This document shows, in pieces, positions 15,287-23,713 of a stretch of 64,000 nucleotides of DNA; position 1 is the stretch's first letter, and every line of letters begins with the position of its first letter. The translations under genes were made by a program, and so were the position numbers. The DNA lies in the NCBI RefSeq assembly GCF_001247745.1, contig NZ_LAIR01000002.1, forward strand, positions 3,658,001 through 3,722,000, given 5' to 3'. The notes below the pieces were generated by a model. It had not been told where the DNA came from, ran no database searches, and worked only from the letters and a program-made list of their open reading frames with translations. Origin of the DNA: Luteipulveratus halotolerans. Its GTDB lineage: Bacteria > Actinomycetota > Actinomycetes > Actinomycetales > Dermatophilaceae.

Positions 15287-17002
15287 ATGGCTGACGAGGT
15301 GACCGTGACATCCCGCGAAGGCTCCCGGGGCAGTGCGCCCGCGCCTCGCCCAGGAGGTGCCACGACGGACACCTGGTGGAAGGACGCGGTCATCTACTGC
15401 GCCGACGTCCAGACGTTCCAGGACAGCGACGGCGACGGGCAGGGCGACCTGCCCGGCATGACGCGCCGCCTCGACCACCTGCACGACCTGGGAGTGACCT
15501 GCTTGTGGCTGCTGCCGTTGGCTCCCACGGCCGACCGTGACGACGGGTACGACGTGACCGCGCTGTTCGGGGTCGACCCGCGTCTGGGCACGGTCTCGGA
15601 CCTGCGCGACCTCACGCGTGCCGCGGCGGCCCGCGGGATCCGCGTCGTGCTCGACCTCGTCATCAACCACACCTCGGTCGACCACCCGTGGTTCGTCCAG
15701 GCCCGGCGCGACCCGGCCAGCCGCTACCGCGACTTCTACGTGTGGCGTGACGAGCCCGCGCCGGAGGACCCGGGCGACCTCGTCGTCCCGGGGGTCGAGT
15801 CGTCGGTGTGGGAGTACGACGACGTCGCCGGCGCGTACTACCTGCACCACTTCTACCGGCACCAGGCCGACCTCAACCTCGGAAACCCGTTGGTACGCAA
15901 CGAGATCGCCTCAGCGATGGTGCGCTGGCTGCGGTGTGGGGTCGCCGGGTTCCGCATCGACTCGGTGCCGTTCCTGTTCGCCAAGGGCGCCGACGGCGCG
16001 GGCACCGACCCGCGGCCCTACCTGCGGCAGCTGCGCGAGCTCGCCCTCCGGGTGCGGCCGGACGCGATGCTGCTCGGCGAGGTCAACCTCGACTACCCGA
16101 CGATGCGCACCTACTTCGGCGGCAGCAGCGGCGACGCGCTCACGATGCAGTTCGACTTCGGGCTGATGCAGGCGACGTACCTCGCTCTTGCCCGCAGCGA
16201 CGCCGGTCCGTTGGAGCGCGCTCTCGGCGAGCGACTCAGCCTCGGGCCGATGAACCAGTTCGCGACGTTCCTGCGCAGCCACGACGAGCTGACGATCGAC
16301 CGGCTGACGCCACAGGAGCAGGACGAGGTGTTCGCGAAGTTCGCCCCGGACCCGCGAATGCGTATTTACGGCAGAGGAGTTCGCCGCCGACTGGCTCCGC
16401 TGCTGGACGGCGACCCGGCACGTCTGCGGCTGGCGTACTCGCTGCTGATGTCGATGCCCGGCGCACTGGTGCTCTACTACGGCGACGAGATCGGCATGGG
16501 CGACGACCTGAGCCTGCCGGACCGCATGCCCGTGCGTACGCCGATGCAGTGGGCTCCGGGGCCGAACGGCGGCTTCTCGACGGCCGAGGCCGAGCACCTC
16601 GCGCGTCCGGTGGTCACCGGCACGTACGGGCCCGACTACGTGAATGTCCTGATGCAGCAACAGGATCCGAGCTCGTTGCTGTCCGACGTCCGGCGCCTGA
16701 TCCGGCTGCGGCGCAGCAGCCACGAGGTCGGGTGGGGCGACCCGGTGATCGTCGAGCACGACGCCGAGAGCGTGCTGGCTCATGCGCTGGTGCACGGTCG
16801 CGCCTGGACGTTGTTCGTCCACCACTTCGGCGACGAGGACACGCTCGTCGACATCCCGGTACCCCCTCGGCTCGGCGCGCAGGACGTGCTCGTCGATGCG
16901 CTGACCGGTGAGCGCCACCGGGTCCATGACGGACGCCTCGCTCTCGCGCTGGCGCCGTACGGCCGACTCTGGCTGCGGGAGGTCGACCGTGAGCTCGCCT
17001 GA
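15287..17002 (+). CDS. GH13 alpha-amylase-family enzyme (trehalose synthase-like)
   Basis: A 571-residue (beta/alpha)8 glycoside hydrolase. The four conserved regions are visible: DLVINHTS, GFRIDSVPFLF (Asp nucleophile), LLGEVNLD (Glu acid/base) and RSHDE (transition-state Asp). The sequence around YTTY-like entry DTWWKDAVIYCADVQTFQDS and the order of motifs resemble maltose alpha-glucosyltransferases (TreS), which make trehalose, a stress protectant, though other GH13 activities are possible. A beta-sandwich domain closes the protein. Translation probably begins on a leaderless mRNA. The end overlaps the FAD oxidoreductase start by 14 bp. Confidence 0.85.
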   Translation: MADEVTVTSREGSRGSAPAPRPGGATTDTWWKDAVIYCADVQTFQDSDGDGQGDLPGMTRRLDHLHDLGVTCLWLLPLAPTADRDDGYDVTALFGVDPRLGTVSDLRDLTRAAAARGIRVVLDLVINHTSVDHPWFVQARRDPASRYRDFYVWRDEPAPEDPGDLVVPGVESSVWEYDDVAGAYYLHHFYRHQADLNLGNPLVRNEIASAMVRWLRCGVAGFRIDSVPFLFAKGADGAGTDPRPYLRQLRELALRVRPDAMLLGEVNLDYPTMRTYFGGSSGDALTMQFDFGLMQATYLALARSDAGPLERALGERLSLGPMNQFATFLRSHDELTIDRLTPQEQDEVFAKFAPDPRMRIYGRGVRRRLAPLLDGDPARLRLAYSLLMSMPGALVLYYGDEIGMGDDLSLPDRMPVRTPMQWAPGPNGGFSTAEAEHLARPVVTGTYGPDYVNVLMQQQDPSSLLSDVRRLIRLRRSSHEVGWGDPVIVEHDAESVLAHALVHGRAWTLFVHHFGDEDTLVDIPVPPRLGAQDVLVDALTGERHRVHDGRLALALAPYGRLWLREVDRELA

Positions 17003-18554
17003 CGCCGTCGTCGTCGGCGCCGGTCCCAACGGCCTCGTCGCCGCCAACCTGCTGGTCGACGCCGGCTGGGACGTCGTCGTCCTCGAGGCCCAGCCCGAGC
17101 CCGGTGGCGCCGTGCACAGCGACCGCTCGGTCCACCCGGCGTACGTGCACGACACGTTCAGCTCCTTCTACCCGCTCGCCGCGGCGTCGCCGGTCATCCG
17201 CGGCTTCGACCTGGAGTCGTACGGGCTGGTGTGGGAGCACGCCCCGGCGGTCGTCGGCACGCCGTACGCCGAGGGCGGCTGGGCGATGCTGCACCGCGAC
17301 CGGGAGCGCACGGCCGACGAGATGGAACGGCAGCACGCCGGCGACGGCAGGGCGTGGCTGCGGTGGTGCGAGCAGTGGGATGCCGTCGGCGACGGCATGA
17401 TCCGCGCCCTGCTCAGCCCCTTCCCTCCGGTCCGCGCAGGCCTGTCCCTCGCGGGTCCGTTCGCCCGAAACGGAGGACGACAGCTGGTACGCCGCCTGGT
17501 GGCGCCGGCGTGGGACCTCGCGGAGTCGACGTTCGGCGGGCGCGCGCCCGGCCTGCTGCTCGCCGGCAACGCGGGGCACGCCGACATCCCGATGTCCGCG
17601 CCGGGCTCGGGCCTGATGGGCTGGCTGCTGGTCATGCTCGGCCAGCAGCTCGGCTTCCCGGTCCCTCGCGGCGGCGCCGGCGCCCTCTCGCAGGCCCTGA
17701 CCGACCGCCTGCGCGCTCACGGCGGCGTCCTGCGTACGTCGACACCGGTCGAGTCCGTGGTCGTCCGGCAGGGGCGGGCGGTCGGCGTACGCACGAGCAC
17801 CGACGAGACGGTGCCGGCGCGGCGGGCGGTCCTCGCCGACGTCAGCGCACCCGCGCTGTACGGCGGGCTCGTCGGCTGGGACGACCTGCCGACGTCGCTG
17901 TGGCGCTCGATGCGCGGCTTCGAGTGGGACCCGGCGACCGTCAAGGTCGACTGGGCCCTCGACGCACCCGTGCCCTGGACGGACCCGCCACCGCAGACGC
18001 CGGGCACGGTGCACCTGCTCGACTCGGTCGCCGAGGTGGAGCGCTCGCGCGTCGAGATCCGCGCCGGTCACCTGCCCCGCCGGCCCTACCTCGTGATGGG
18101 TCAGATGGCCGCCGCGGACGCCTCCCGCGCGCCGACGGGCGGTGAGTCGTTGTGGGCGTACACCCACGTGCCCCGAGGGCGTTCGTGGGGAGCTCGTGCG
18201 GGCGAGCACCTCGCCGATCGGATCGAGGAGCGCATCGCCGAGCACGCACCCGACCTCGCGCGACACGTCCGGGCGCGACGCGTGCTCACGCCGCCCGATC
18301 TGGAGGCACGTGACGCCAACCTCGTCGACGGCGCGATCAACGGCGGCACGTCGTCGCTGCACCAGCAGCTGGTGCTCCGCCCCGTCCCCGGACTCGGTCG
18401 GGCCGAGACGCCCGTCGCGGGTCTCTACCTCGCGTCGGCGGCCGCCCACCCGGGTGGCGGGGTGCACGGCGCCTGCGGCTCGAACGCCGCGCGGGCAGCA
18501 CTCGCGCACGCCCGCCTCACGCATCCAGGTCCGAGCCGATGGAGGTCGCCGTGA
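16989..18554 (+). CDS. Phytoene-dehydrogenase-like FAD oxidoreductase
   Basis: A 521-residue flavoprotein of the amine oxidase/carotenoid dehydrogenase superfamily. The dinucleotide motif VVVGAGPNGLVAANLL is at the extreme N-terminus, followed by VVLEAQPEPGGAVHS; the C-terminus has GLYLASAAAHPGGGVHGACG, the second FAD contact typical of CrtI relatives. The substrate is unknown; there are no other carotenoid genes in the window. GTG 16989 is selected because it gives the complete FAD motif and overlaps the upstream gene. The stop overlaps the next GTG. Confidence 0.84.
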   Translation: MSSPDAVVVGAGPNGLVAANLLVDAGWDVVVLEAQPEPGGAVHSDRSVHPAYVHDTFSSFYPLAAASPVIRGFDLESYGLVWEHAPAVVGTPYAEGGWAMLHRDRERTADEMERQHAGDGRAWLRWCEQWDAVGDGMIRALLSPFPPVRAGLSLAGPFARNGGRQLVRRLVAPAWDLAESTFGGRAPGLLLAGNAGHADIPMSAPGSGLMGWLLVMLGQQLGFPVPRGGAGALSQALTDRLRAHGGVLRTSTPVESVVVRQGRAVGVRTSTDETVPARRAVLADVSAPALYGGLVGWDDLPTSLWRSMRGFEWDPATVKVDWALDAPVPWTDPPPQTPGTVHLLDSVAEVERSRVEIRAGHLPRRPYLVMGQMAAADASRAPTGGESLWAYTHVPRGRSWGARAGEHLADRIEERIAEHAPDLARHVRARRVLTPPDLEARDANLVDGAINGGTSSLHQQLVLRPVPGLGRAETPVAGLYLASAAAHPGGGVHGACGSNAARAALAHARLTHPGPSRWRSP

Positions 18555-19537
18555 AGGACACCGTCGTGATCACCGGGGGCACGTCCGGTGTCGGTCGTGC
18601 CTGTGCCCGCGCGTTCGCCCGCGACGGCCACCCCGTGGCGGTCCTCGCGCGCGGGCAGGACGCACTCGACGCCACGCTGCACGAGCTGCGGGCGGCCGGC
18701 GTACCGGCCCTGGCGCTCCGGGTGGACGTCACCGACCAGCACGCCGTCGACGAGGCAGCCGACCGGGTCGAACGCGAGCTCGGCGCCATCGGTGTCTGGG
18801 TGAACGACGCGATGGTCACGGTGCTCGGCACGTTCGCCGACGTCCCTGCCGACGACTTCGACCGGGTCGTCGACGTCGTGCTCGGCGGCACGGCCCACGG
18901 GACGCGAGCAGCGTTGCGGCACATGCGTCCTCGCGACCGCGGCCGCATCATCCAGGTCGGCAGCGCACTGGCGTACCGAGGGATCCCGCTGCAGTCGGCG
19001 TACTGCTCGGGCAAGCACGCGGTCCAGGGCCTGTGCGACTCGCTGCGCGCCGACTTGCTGCACGAGCACAGCGCGGTCACGGTGAGCGAGGTCAACCTGC
19101 CCGCGATGAACACGCCCCAGTTCGACATGTGCGCGAACCTGCTCGACCAGGCGCCGATGCCGGTGCCCCCGATCTATCAGCCCGAGGTCGCGGCCCGAGC
19201 CGTGCAGTACGCCGCCCGCACCGGCGAGCGCGCGGTCGAGGTGTCGTTCACGACCACGCGCACCCTGGTCGCCGACAGGTTCCTGCCCGGCTCGATGGAC
19301 CTGCTGCTCGGGAGCACCGGCGTCGACAGCCAGCAGACCGACCGCGAGCGCCCACCCGGCGGCAACCTCTGGGACCCCGCACCCGGCGACCACGGCTGTC
19401 ACGGCTCGTTCGACCGCAGCGCCCTCGACCGGTCGCGGCAGGAGGACCTGCGGCGTACGCCGGTCGGCACCGCCTGGCGCGTCGGCAACCGTCTGGGCCG
19501 TCGGGTCGGCGCCCGGGTGCTGCGCCGACTGATGTGA
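18551..19537 (+). CDS. SDR-family oxidoreductase, long form
   Basis: A 328-residue short-chain dehydrogenase: TGGTSGVGRACARAFARDG (cofactor), VNDAM in place of the usual NNAG, catalytic Ser in IIQVGSALAYRGIP and YCSGK. The C-terminal 100 residues extend beyond a standard SDR (GGNLWDPAPGDHGCHGSFDR), as in a common actinobacterial subgroup with unknown substrate. GTG 18551 is preferred over ATG 18539 because GGAGGTCGCC precedes it and it overlaps the previous stop. Third gene of the GH13 operon. The 52-bp gap to arsC shows no clear terminator. Confidence 0.83.
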   Translation: MKDTVVITGGTSGVGRACARAFARDGHPVAVLARGQDALDATLHELRAAGVPALALRVDVTDQHAVDEAADRVERELGAIGVWVNDAMVTVLGTFADVPADDFDRVVDVVLGGTAHGTRAALRHMRPRDRGRIIQVGSALAYRGIPLQSAYCSGKHAVQGLCDSLRADLLHEHSAVTVSEVNLPAMNTPQFDMCANLLDQAPMPVPPIYQPEVAARAVQYAARTGERAVEVSFTTTRTLVADRFLPGSMDLLLGSTGVDSQQTDRERPPGGNLWDPAPGDHGCHGSFDRSALDRSRQEDLRRTPVGTAWRVGNRLGRRVGARVLRRLM

Positions 19538-19589
19538 GGACGGTGGTGAGGCCGCGCGGCCAGGGCGATCGTGGCGCGGACGTTCTACG

Positions 19590-20009
19590 TCAGGGCTGTT
19601 CCTGCACCGGGACGTCGAGCGACTCGATCAGAGCCACGACGCGGCCGCGGATCTCGTCGCGGATCGGGCGCACGGCCTCGACACCCTTGCCGGCGGGGTC
19701 CTCCAGGACCCAGTCCTCGTAGCGCTTGCCCGGGTAGAACGGGCAGGTGTCGCCGCAGCCCATCGTGATGACGACGTCGCTGGCCTGCACGGCCTCGGTC
19801 GTGAGCACCTTCGGCGTCTCGGCAGTGATGTCGATGCCGACCTCCCGCATCGCCTCGACCGCGGACGGGTTGACCTGATCGGCAGGCTCGGACCCGGCCG
19901 AGCGCACCTCGACGGCGCCGCCGGACAGGTGCTGCAGGAAGCCGGCGGCCATCTGCGACCGGCCGGCGTTGTGGACGCACACGAACAGGACGGAGGGCTT
20001 GTCGGACAT
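19590..20009 (-). CDS. arsC: Arsenate reductase, low-molecular-weight phosphatase type
   Basis: A 139-residue enzyme with the phosphatase-like active loop CVHNAGRS (Cys11, Arg17) and the redox cysteine region MGCGDTCPFYPGKRYEDW (about residues 90-107). It reduces arsenate to arsenite, in actinobacteria using thioredoxin or mycothiol as reductant. ATG 20009 is followed by the family start KPSVLFVCVHNAGRSQ. It is the last gene of the minus-strand ars operon, 27 bp after the second arsC gene. Confidence 0.92.
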   Translation of the reverse strand: MSDKPSVLFVCVHNAGRSQMAAGFLQHLSGGAVEVRSAGSEPADQVNPSAVEAMREVGIDITAETPKVLTTEAVQASDVVITMGCGDTCPFYPGKRYEDWVLEDPAGKGVEAVRPIRDEIRGRVVALIESLDVPVQEQP

Positions 20010-20036
20010 GCGAGTTCTCCTGTGACTGAGGCGGAT

Positions 20037-20657
20037 TCAGATGTTGAGGTCGCGCAACAGTGCGGCGACGCGTGACTGCAGGTCGTCGCGGATGTCGCGG
20101 ACCTTGTCGATGGACTGGCCCTCGGGGTCGGCGACGTCCCAGTCGAGGTAGCGCTTGCCGGGCAGCACCGGGCACGTGTCGCCGCAGCCCATGGTGACGA
20201 TGACGTCAGCGGCGTGCACGACGTCGTCGGTCAGCGGCTTGGGGTAGGCCTCGGTGAGGGTCATGCCGCGCTCGGCCAGCGCTTCGAGAGCGACCGGGCT
20301 GACCTGGTCGACCGGTTTCGATCCTGCTGAGCGGACGTGCACCTTGCCGGGCGCGAGGTGCTCGGCCAGGGCTGCAGCCATCTGAGAGCGGCCGGCGTTG
20401 TGCACGCAGATGAACAGGATCTCCGGGACCGGCTTGGCGATCGTGCCCGAGGCCTGCGCGGCAGCAGTCAGCTGCTCGGTCGCGAACCGCTGCACCAGGA
20501 TCGGCAGGAAGTTCGGGACCTTCGAGACCGGCTCGAGGCGCGCACGGGCGGCCTCGACGGCCTGGGTGATCGACTCGCGAGAGAAGACACCGTCGTACTT
20601 GTACGTCAGGTCGTCGATGACCTGGGCGTAGTCATCGGTCTGGGGTGCAGTGCTCAT
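20037..20657 (-). CDS. arsC: Arsenate reductase with N-terminal three-helix domain
   Basis: A 206-residue protein. Residues 1-75 form a helical domain (VIDDLTYKYDGVFSRESITQ, FLPILVQRFATEQLTAAAQA) common in actinobacterial ArsC proteins; residues 80-206 are an LMW-phosphatase arsenate reductase (LFICVHNAGRSQMAAALAEH, MGCGDTCPVLPGKRYLDWDV). It sits between the second arsC and acr3, 33 bp from acr3, in one operon. Two arsenate reductases with the same catalytic design in tandem suggest different reductant partners or redundancy. Confidence 0.91.
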   Translation of the reverse strand: MSTAPQTDDYAQVIDDLTYKYDGVFSRESITQAVEAARARLEPVSKVPNFLPILVQRFATEQLTAAAQASGTIAKPVPEILFICVHNAGRSQMAAALAEHLAPGKVHVRSAGSKPVDQVSPVALEALAERGMTLTEAYPKPLTDDVVHAADVIVTMGCGDTCPVLPGKRYLDWDVADPEGQSIDKVRDIRDDLQSRVAALLRDLNI

Positions 20658-20690
20658 GACTCCCCTGGTGAGAGGTGGTGCGGGTCGAGG

Positions 20691-21797
20691 TCAGGTGCGT
20701 GCGGACGACAGGACGTCGTCGTGACGGGTGTCGGGTCGGTGCGGGAATCGCTTGCGCAGGGCGAGCGAGACGTAGACGAGGGCGACGAGAACAGGCACTT
20801 CGATGAGCGGACCGACGACGCCTGCGAGGGCCTCACCGGACGTGACGCCGAAGGTCGCGATCGCCACGGCGATGGCGAGCTCGAAGTTGTTGCCGGCGGC
20901 GGTGAACGCCAGAGTCGTGGTGCGTTCGTACGACATCCCGCTCGCCCTGCCGAGCGCGTAGCCACCGCCCCACATCACGGCGAAGTAGGCCAGCAGCGGG
21001 AGCGCGATGCGGGCCACGTCGCCGGGGTGGCTGGTGATCTGGTCGCCTTGCAGCGCGAACAGGATCACGATGGTGAACAGCAGTCCGTACAGCGCCCACG
21101 GGCCGATGCGCGGGAGGAACGTCGACTCGTACCAGTCGCGTCCCTTGGCCTGCTCGCCGAGGCGACGCGAGAGGTAGCCGGCCAGCAGCGGAATACCGAG
21201 GAACACCAGCACCGATGCGGCGATCTTCCAGGGCGAGACGTCGAGGTCGGTCTGCTCCAGGCCGAGCCAGCCGGGCAGCACCGACAGGTAGAACCAGCCG
21301 AGCACCGCGAACATCACGACCTGGAACACCGAGTTGATCGCGACCAGCACCGCTGCCGCCTCGCGGTCGCCGCAGGCGAGGTCGTTCCAGATGATCACCA
21401 TCGCGATGCAGCGCGCGAGACCGACGATGATCAGACCGGTGCGGTACGCCGGAAGGTCGGGCAGGAAGATCCAGGCGAGGGCGAACATCAGCGCCGGGCC
21501 GAGGACCCAGTTGAGCAGCAGCGACGACGCCAGCAGTCGGCGGTCGCCGGCGACGGTGTTGAGGCGGTCGTAGCGGACCTTGGCCAGCACCGGGTACATC
21601 ATCACCAGCAGCCCGAGGGCGATGGGCAGCGAGACGCCCTCGACCTCGACGGCACTGAGCAGATCGTCGAGCCCGGACACCGTCTTGCCGAGAAGGATCC
21701 CGACCAGCATCGCGACACCGATCCAGACCGGCAGGAACCGATCCGCCGTGGACAGCTTGCGGGTGATCGCTTCGGTATCGCTGGGCGCGGCGGCCAC
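20691..21797 (-). CDS. acr3: Arsenite efflux transporter, Acr3 family
   Basis: A 368-residue membrane protein of about ten helices that expels arsenite. Family features include PVWIGVAMLVGILLGK near the N-terminus, LVMMYPVLAKVRYD, the conserved cysteine in RCIAMVIIWNDLACGDREAA and GNNFELAIAVAIATFGV near the end. Start GTG 21797 is preceded by AGGAGGTGGGTT. First gene of the operon acr3-arsC-arsC, divergent from arsR across a 77-bp region with an ArsR-like dyad. Confidence 0.93.
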   Translation of the reverse strand: MAAAPSDTEAITRKLSTADRFLPVWIGVAMLVGILLGKTVSGLDDLLSAVEVEGVSLPIALGLLVMMYPVLAKVRYDRLNTVAGDRRLLASSLLLNWVLGPALMFALAWIFLPDLPAYRTGLIIVGLARCIAMVIIWNDLACGDREAAAVLVAINSVFQVVMFAVLGWFYLSVLPGWLGLEQTDLDVSPWKIAASVLVFLGIPLLAGYLSRRLGEQAKGRDWYESTFLPRIGPWALYGLLFTIVILFALQGDQITSHPGDVARIALPLLAYFAVMWGGGYALGRASGMSYERTTTLAFTAAGNNFELAIAVAIATFGVTSGEALAGVVGPLIEVPVLVALVYVSLALRKRFPHRPDTRHDDVLSSART

Positions 21798-21822
21798 AAC
21801 CCACCTCCTGAATAGACGAATG

Positions 21823-21855
21823 TCGATGCAGGAGCATGCTTGCGCAGTGCATCGA
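21823..21855. promoter_or_regulatory. Putative ArsR operator (acr3/arsR)
   Basis: Inverted repeat TCGATGCA (21823-21830) ... TGCATCGA (21848-21855) with 17 nt between, inside the divergent acr3/arsR gap. The half-site ATCGATGC recurs in the second ars intergenic region at 23642-23700, which supports an operator read by one or both ArsR-type proteins. Confidence 0.6.
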
Positions 21856-21874
21856 TACTTGTCAATATGGCGGG

Positions 21875-22234
21875 ATGACCGCGACCACGGCAGGTAAGCG
21901 CATCTCCCTCCCCCTGGCCGATGAGGCGTGCGCGACGACCCCGGGGCGCGCCCTCGGCGCCGAGGATGCCGAGCACCTGGCGGGACTGCTGAAGGCGTTG
22001 GCCGATCCGGTGCGGCTGCGGCTGTTCGTGCGCCTGGCGACCTCGCCCGATGAGGTCTGCGTGTGCGACTTCCCCGACGTCGGCGTCTCTCAGCCGACGG
22101 TGTCGCACCACCTGAAGAAGCTGCGCGAGGCCGGCCTGGTGGAGTCCGAGCGGCGCGGCACCTGGGTCTACTACCGCTCGGTCGACGGAGCGCTCGACCG
22201 GCTCGGCTCGTTCATCGGCGACCTGACCGCCTGA
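21875..22234 (+). CDS. arsR: ArsR-family arsenite-responsive repressor
   Basis: A 119-residue winged-helix protein. HTH region VGVSQPTVSHHLKKLREAGL and wing RRGTWVYYRSV. The recognition-helix neighbourhood has EVCVCDF, the CxC arsenite site of classical ArsR (ELCVCDL), and an additional Cys lies at DEACATT near the N-terminus. It should repress the divergent acr3 operon and itself until arsenite binds. ATG 21875 was chosen over an upstream start because the longer frame would cover the operator. Confidence 0.92.
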   Translation: MTATTAGKRISLPLADEACATTPGRALGAEDAEHLAGLLKALADPVRLRLFVRLATSPDEVCVCDFPDVGVSQPTVSHHLKKLREAGLVESERRGTWVYYRSVDGALDRLGSFIGDLTA

Positions 22235-22264
22235 CGCCGTCGTCCGGGCACGACGCCCGTAGCG

Positions 22265-23620
22265 TCATCGCGGGGGTGCGGTGCCGATCGTGAGGAGCCC
22301 TTCGGATGCGGGCGTACCGCAGCATCCGCCCGCCTGCGCGTCGGCCTGGCCAGGCTCGTCGAACAGGCCCGAACCGCCGCACACCCCGGACTCCGGCAGG
22401 GTCAGCTCGACCCGCTCGGCGGCCTCGTGGTCGCCGGCGATCGCCGCGACGACGCTGCGGACCTGCTCGTAGCCCGTCAGCGCCAGGAACGAGGGCGCGC
22501 GACCGTAGGACTTCATGCCCACCAGGTAGAACCCGACCTCGGGCTGACCGAGCTCCTGGGCGCCGTGCGGGTAGACCGTCCCGCAGGAGTGCACATTGGG
22601 GTCGATCAGCGGCGCCAGCGCACGCGGCGCCTGCAGCACGGGGTCCAGGTCGAGGCGTATCTCGGAGAGCATGCTGAGGTCCGGCCGGAAGCCGGTCACG
22701 GCGACGACCTCGTCGACGTCGGTGACCTGCTGCCCGTCGAACGAGATGAGCGAAAGCCGACCGTCGCCCGCGACGCTCACCTCGCAGGTGCGGAAGCCGG
22801 TGACCGTCGTGACCACCCCCGACGCGGCGGCGCCGCGCGCCCTGGTGCCGAGCTCGCCACGGGCGACGAGCTGGTCGCGGTCGCCACCACCGAACGCACC
22901 CTTCGCCGAGGACCGGCGCACCACCCAGCTGACCCGCGTGCCCGGTGCGTTCGCGGCGAGCGCGGCCAGCTCGATCAGGGCGTTCTGCGCGGACGCACCG
23001 GTGCCGGCCACGACGACGTGCCGGCCGGCGTACCGGCCACGCACCGTCTCGTCACGCAGATCGGGCACGCGATAGGCGATCCGGTCTGCGGCTGCGCGCT
23101 CGCCGATGGCCGGAAGCCCGTCTCCCCCCCCCAGGGGATTCGGGCCGCCCCAGGTGCCGGAGGCATCGATGACCGCCCGCGCCATGACACGCTCGATGCC
23201 TGCCGCGGTCCGGACCTGAAGGACGAACGGCTCGCCGTCGCGCCCGGAGTCGACGACGCGGTCGCGGCCTCGCCTGGAGACGCCGACCACCGTTGTGCCA
23301 CAACGGATCTCGACCTCAGCGGTGCCATCGAGGGCGTCGGCCAGCGGCCGAAGGTAGAGCTCGGCCCAGTCTCGTCCGGTCGGGTACGACGTCGGGCGCG
23401 GGGACGTCCAGCCGTGCTGCTCGAGGAGCGCCTGCGCAGCCGGAGCCACGAGCTCCGACCACGGGGAGAAGAGCCGGATGTGGCCCCACTCGCGCACACC
23501 GGCTCCCGCTCGGTCGCCGCTCTCGAGGACGACCACGGACATGCCGCGCTGCTGAGCGTCGGCGGCCGCGGCCAGGCCGGTGGGACCGGCTCCGATCACG
23601 ACGAGGGGCAGGGTCTCCAT
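22265..23620 (-). CDS. Flavin-dependent monooxygenase/oxidoreductase of the ars cluster
   Basis: A 451-residue flavoprotein with two Rossmann motifs: VVIGAGPTGLAAAADA (FAD, residues 7-22) and VVVAGTGASAQNAL (NADP, about 200-213), the layout of flavin-containing monooxygenases and ArsO-type proteins found in ars operons. The C-terminal tail is cysteine-rich (SGVCGGSGLF, then GGCCGTPASEG), possibly an arsenite-binding or regulatory tail. Its promoter region holds ArsR-like palindromes shared with the divergent ArsR-GNAT gene. Role in arsenic chemistry is inferred from context. Confidence 0.82.
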   Translation of the reverse strand: METLPLVVIGAGPTGLAAAADAQQRGMSVVVLESGDRAGAGVREWGHIRLFSPWSELVAPAAQALLEQHGWTSPRPTSYPTGRDWAELYLRPLADALDGTAEVEIRCGTTVVGVSRRGRDRVVDSGRDGEPFVLQVRTAAGIERVMARAVIDASGTWGGPNPLGGGDGLPAIGERAAADRIAYRVPDLRDETVRGRYAGRHVVVAGTGASAQNALIELAALAANAPGTRVSWVVRRSSAKGAFGGGDRDQLVARGELGTRARGAAASGVVTTVTGFRTCEVSVAGDGRLSLISFDGQQVTDVDEVVAVTGFRPDLSMLSEIRLDLDPVLQAPRALAPLIDPNVHSCGTVYPHGAQELGQPEVGFYLVGMKSYGRAPSFLALTGYEQVRSVVAAIAGDHEAAERVELTLPESGVCGGSGLFDEPGQADAQAGGCCGTPASEGLLTIGTAPPR

Positions 23621-23641
23621 GGCGGAATCCTATGATCGAGG

Positions 23642-23700
23642 GACATCGATACTCGGACTGTATCGACCGATGTCTAACCAGTCAATCGATGCGCATCGAT
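23642..23700. promoter_or_regulatory. Putative ArsR operators, two palindromes
   Basis: A perfect 16-bp palindrome ATCGATGCGCATCGAT lies at 23685-23700, directly before the ArsR-GNAT gene. An imperfect palindrome with arms GACATCGATAC and GTATCGACCGATGTC covers 23642-23674, on the monooxygenase side. Both share the ATCGAT core with the acr3/arsR operator. Confidence 0.65.
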
Positions 23701-23713
23701 GTATGATCGGGCC

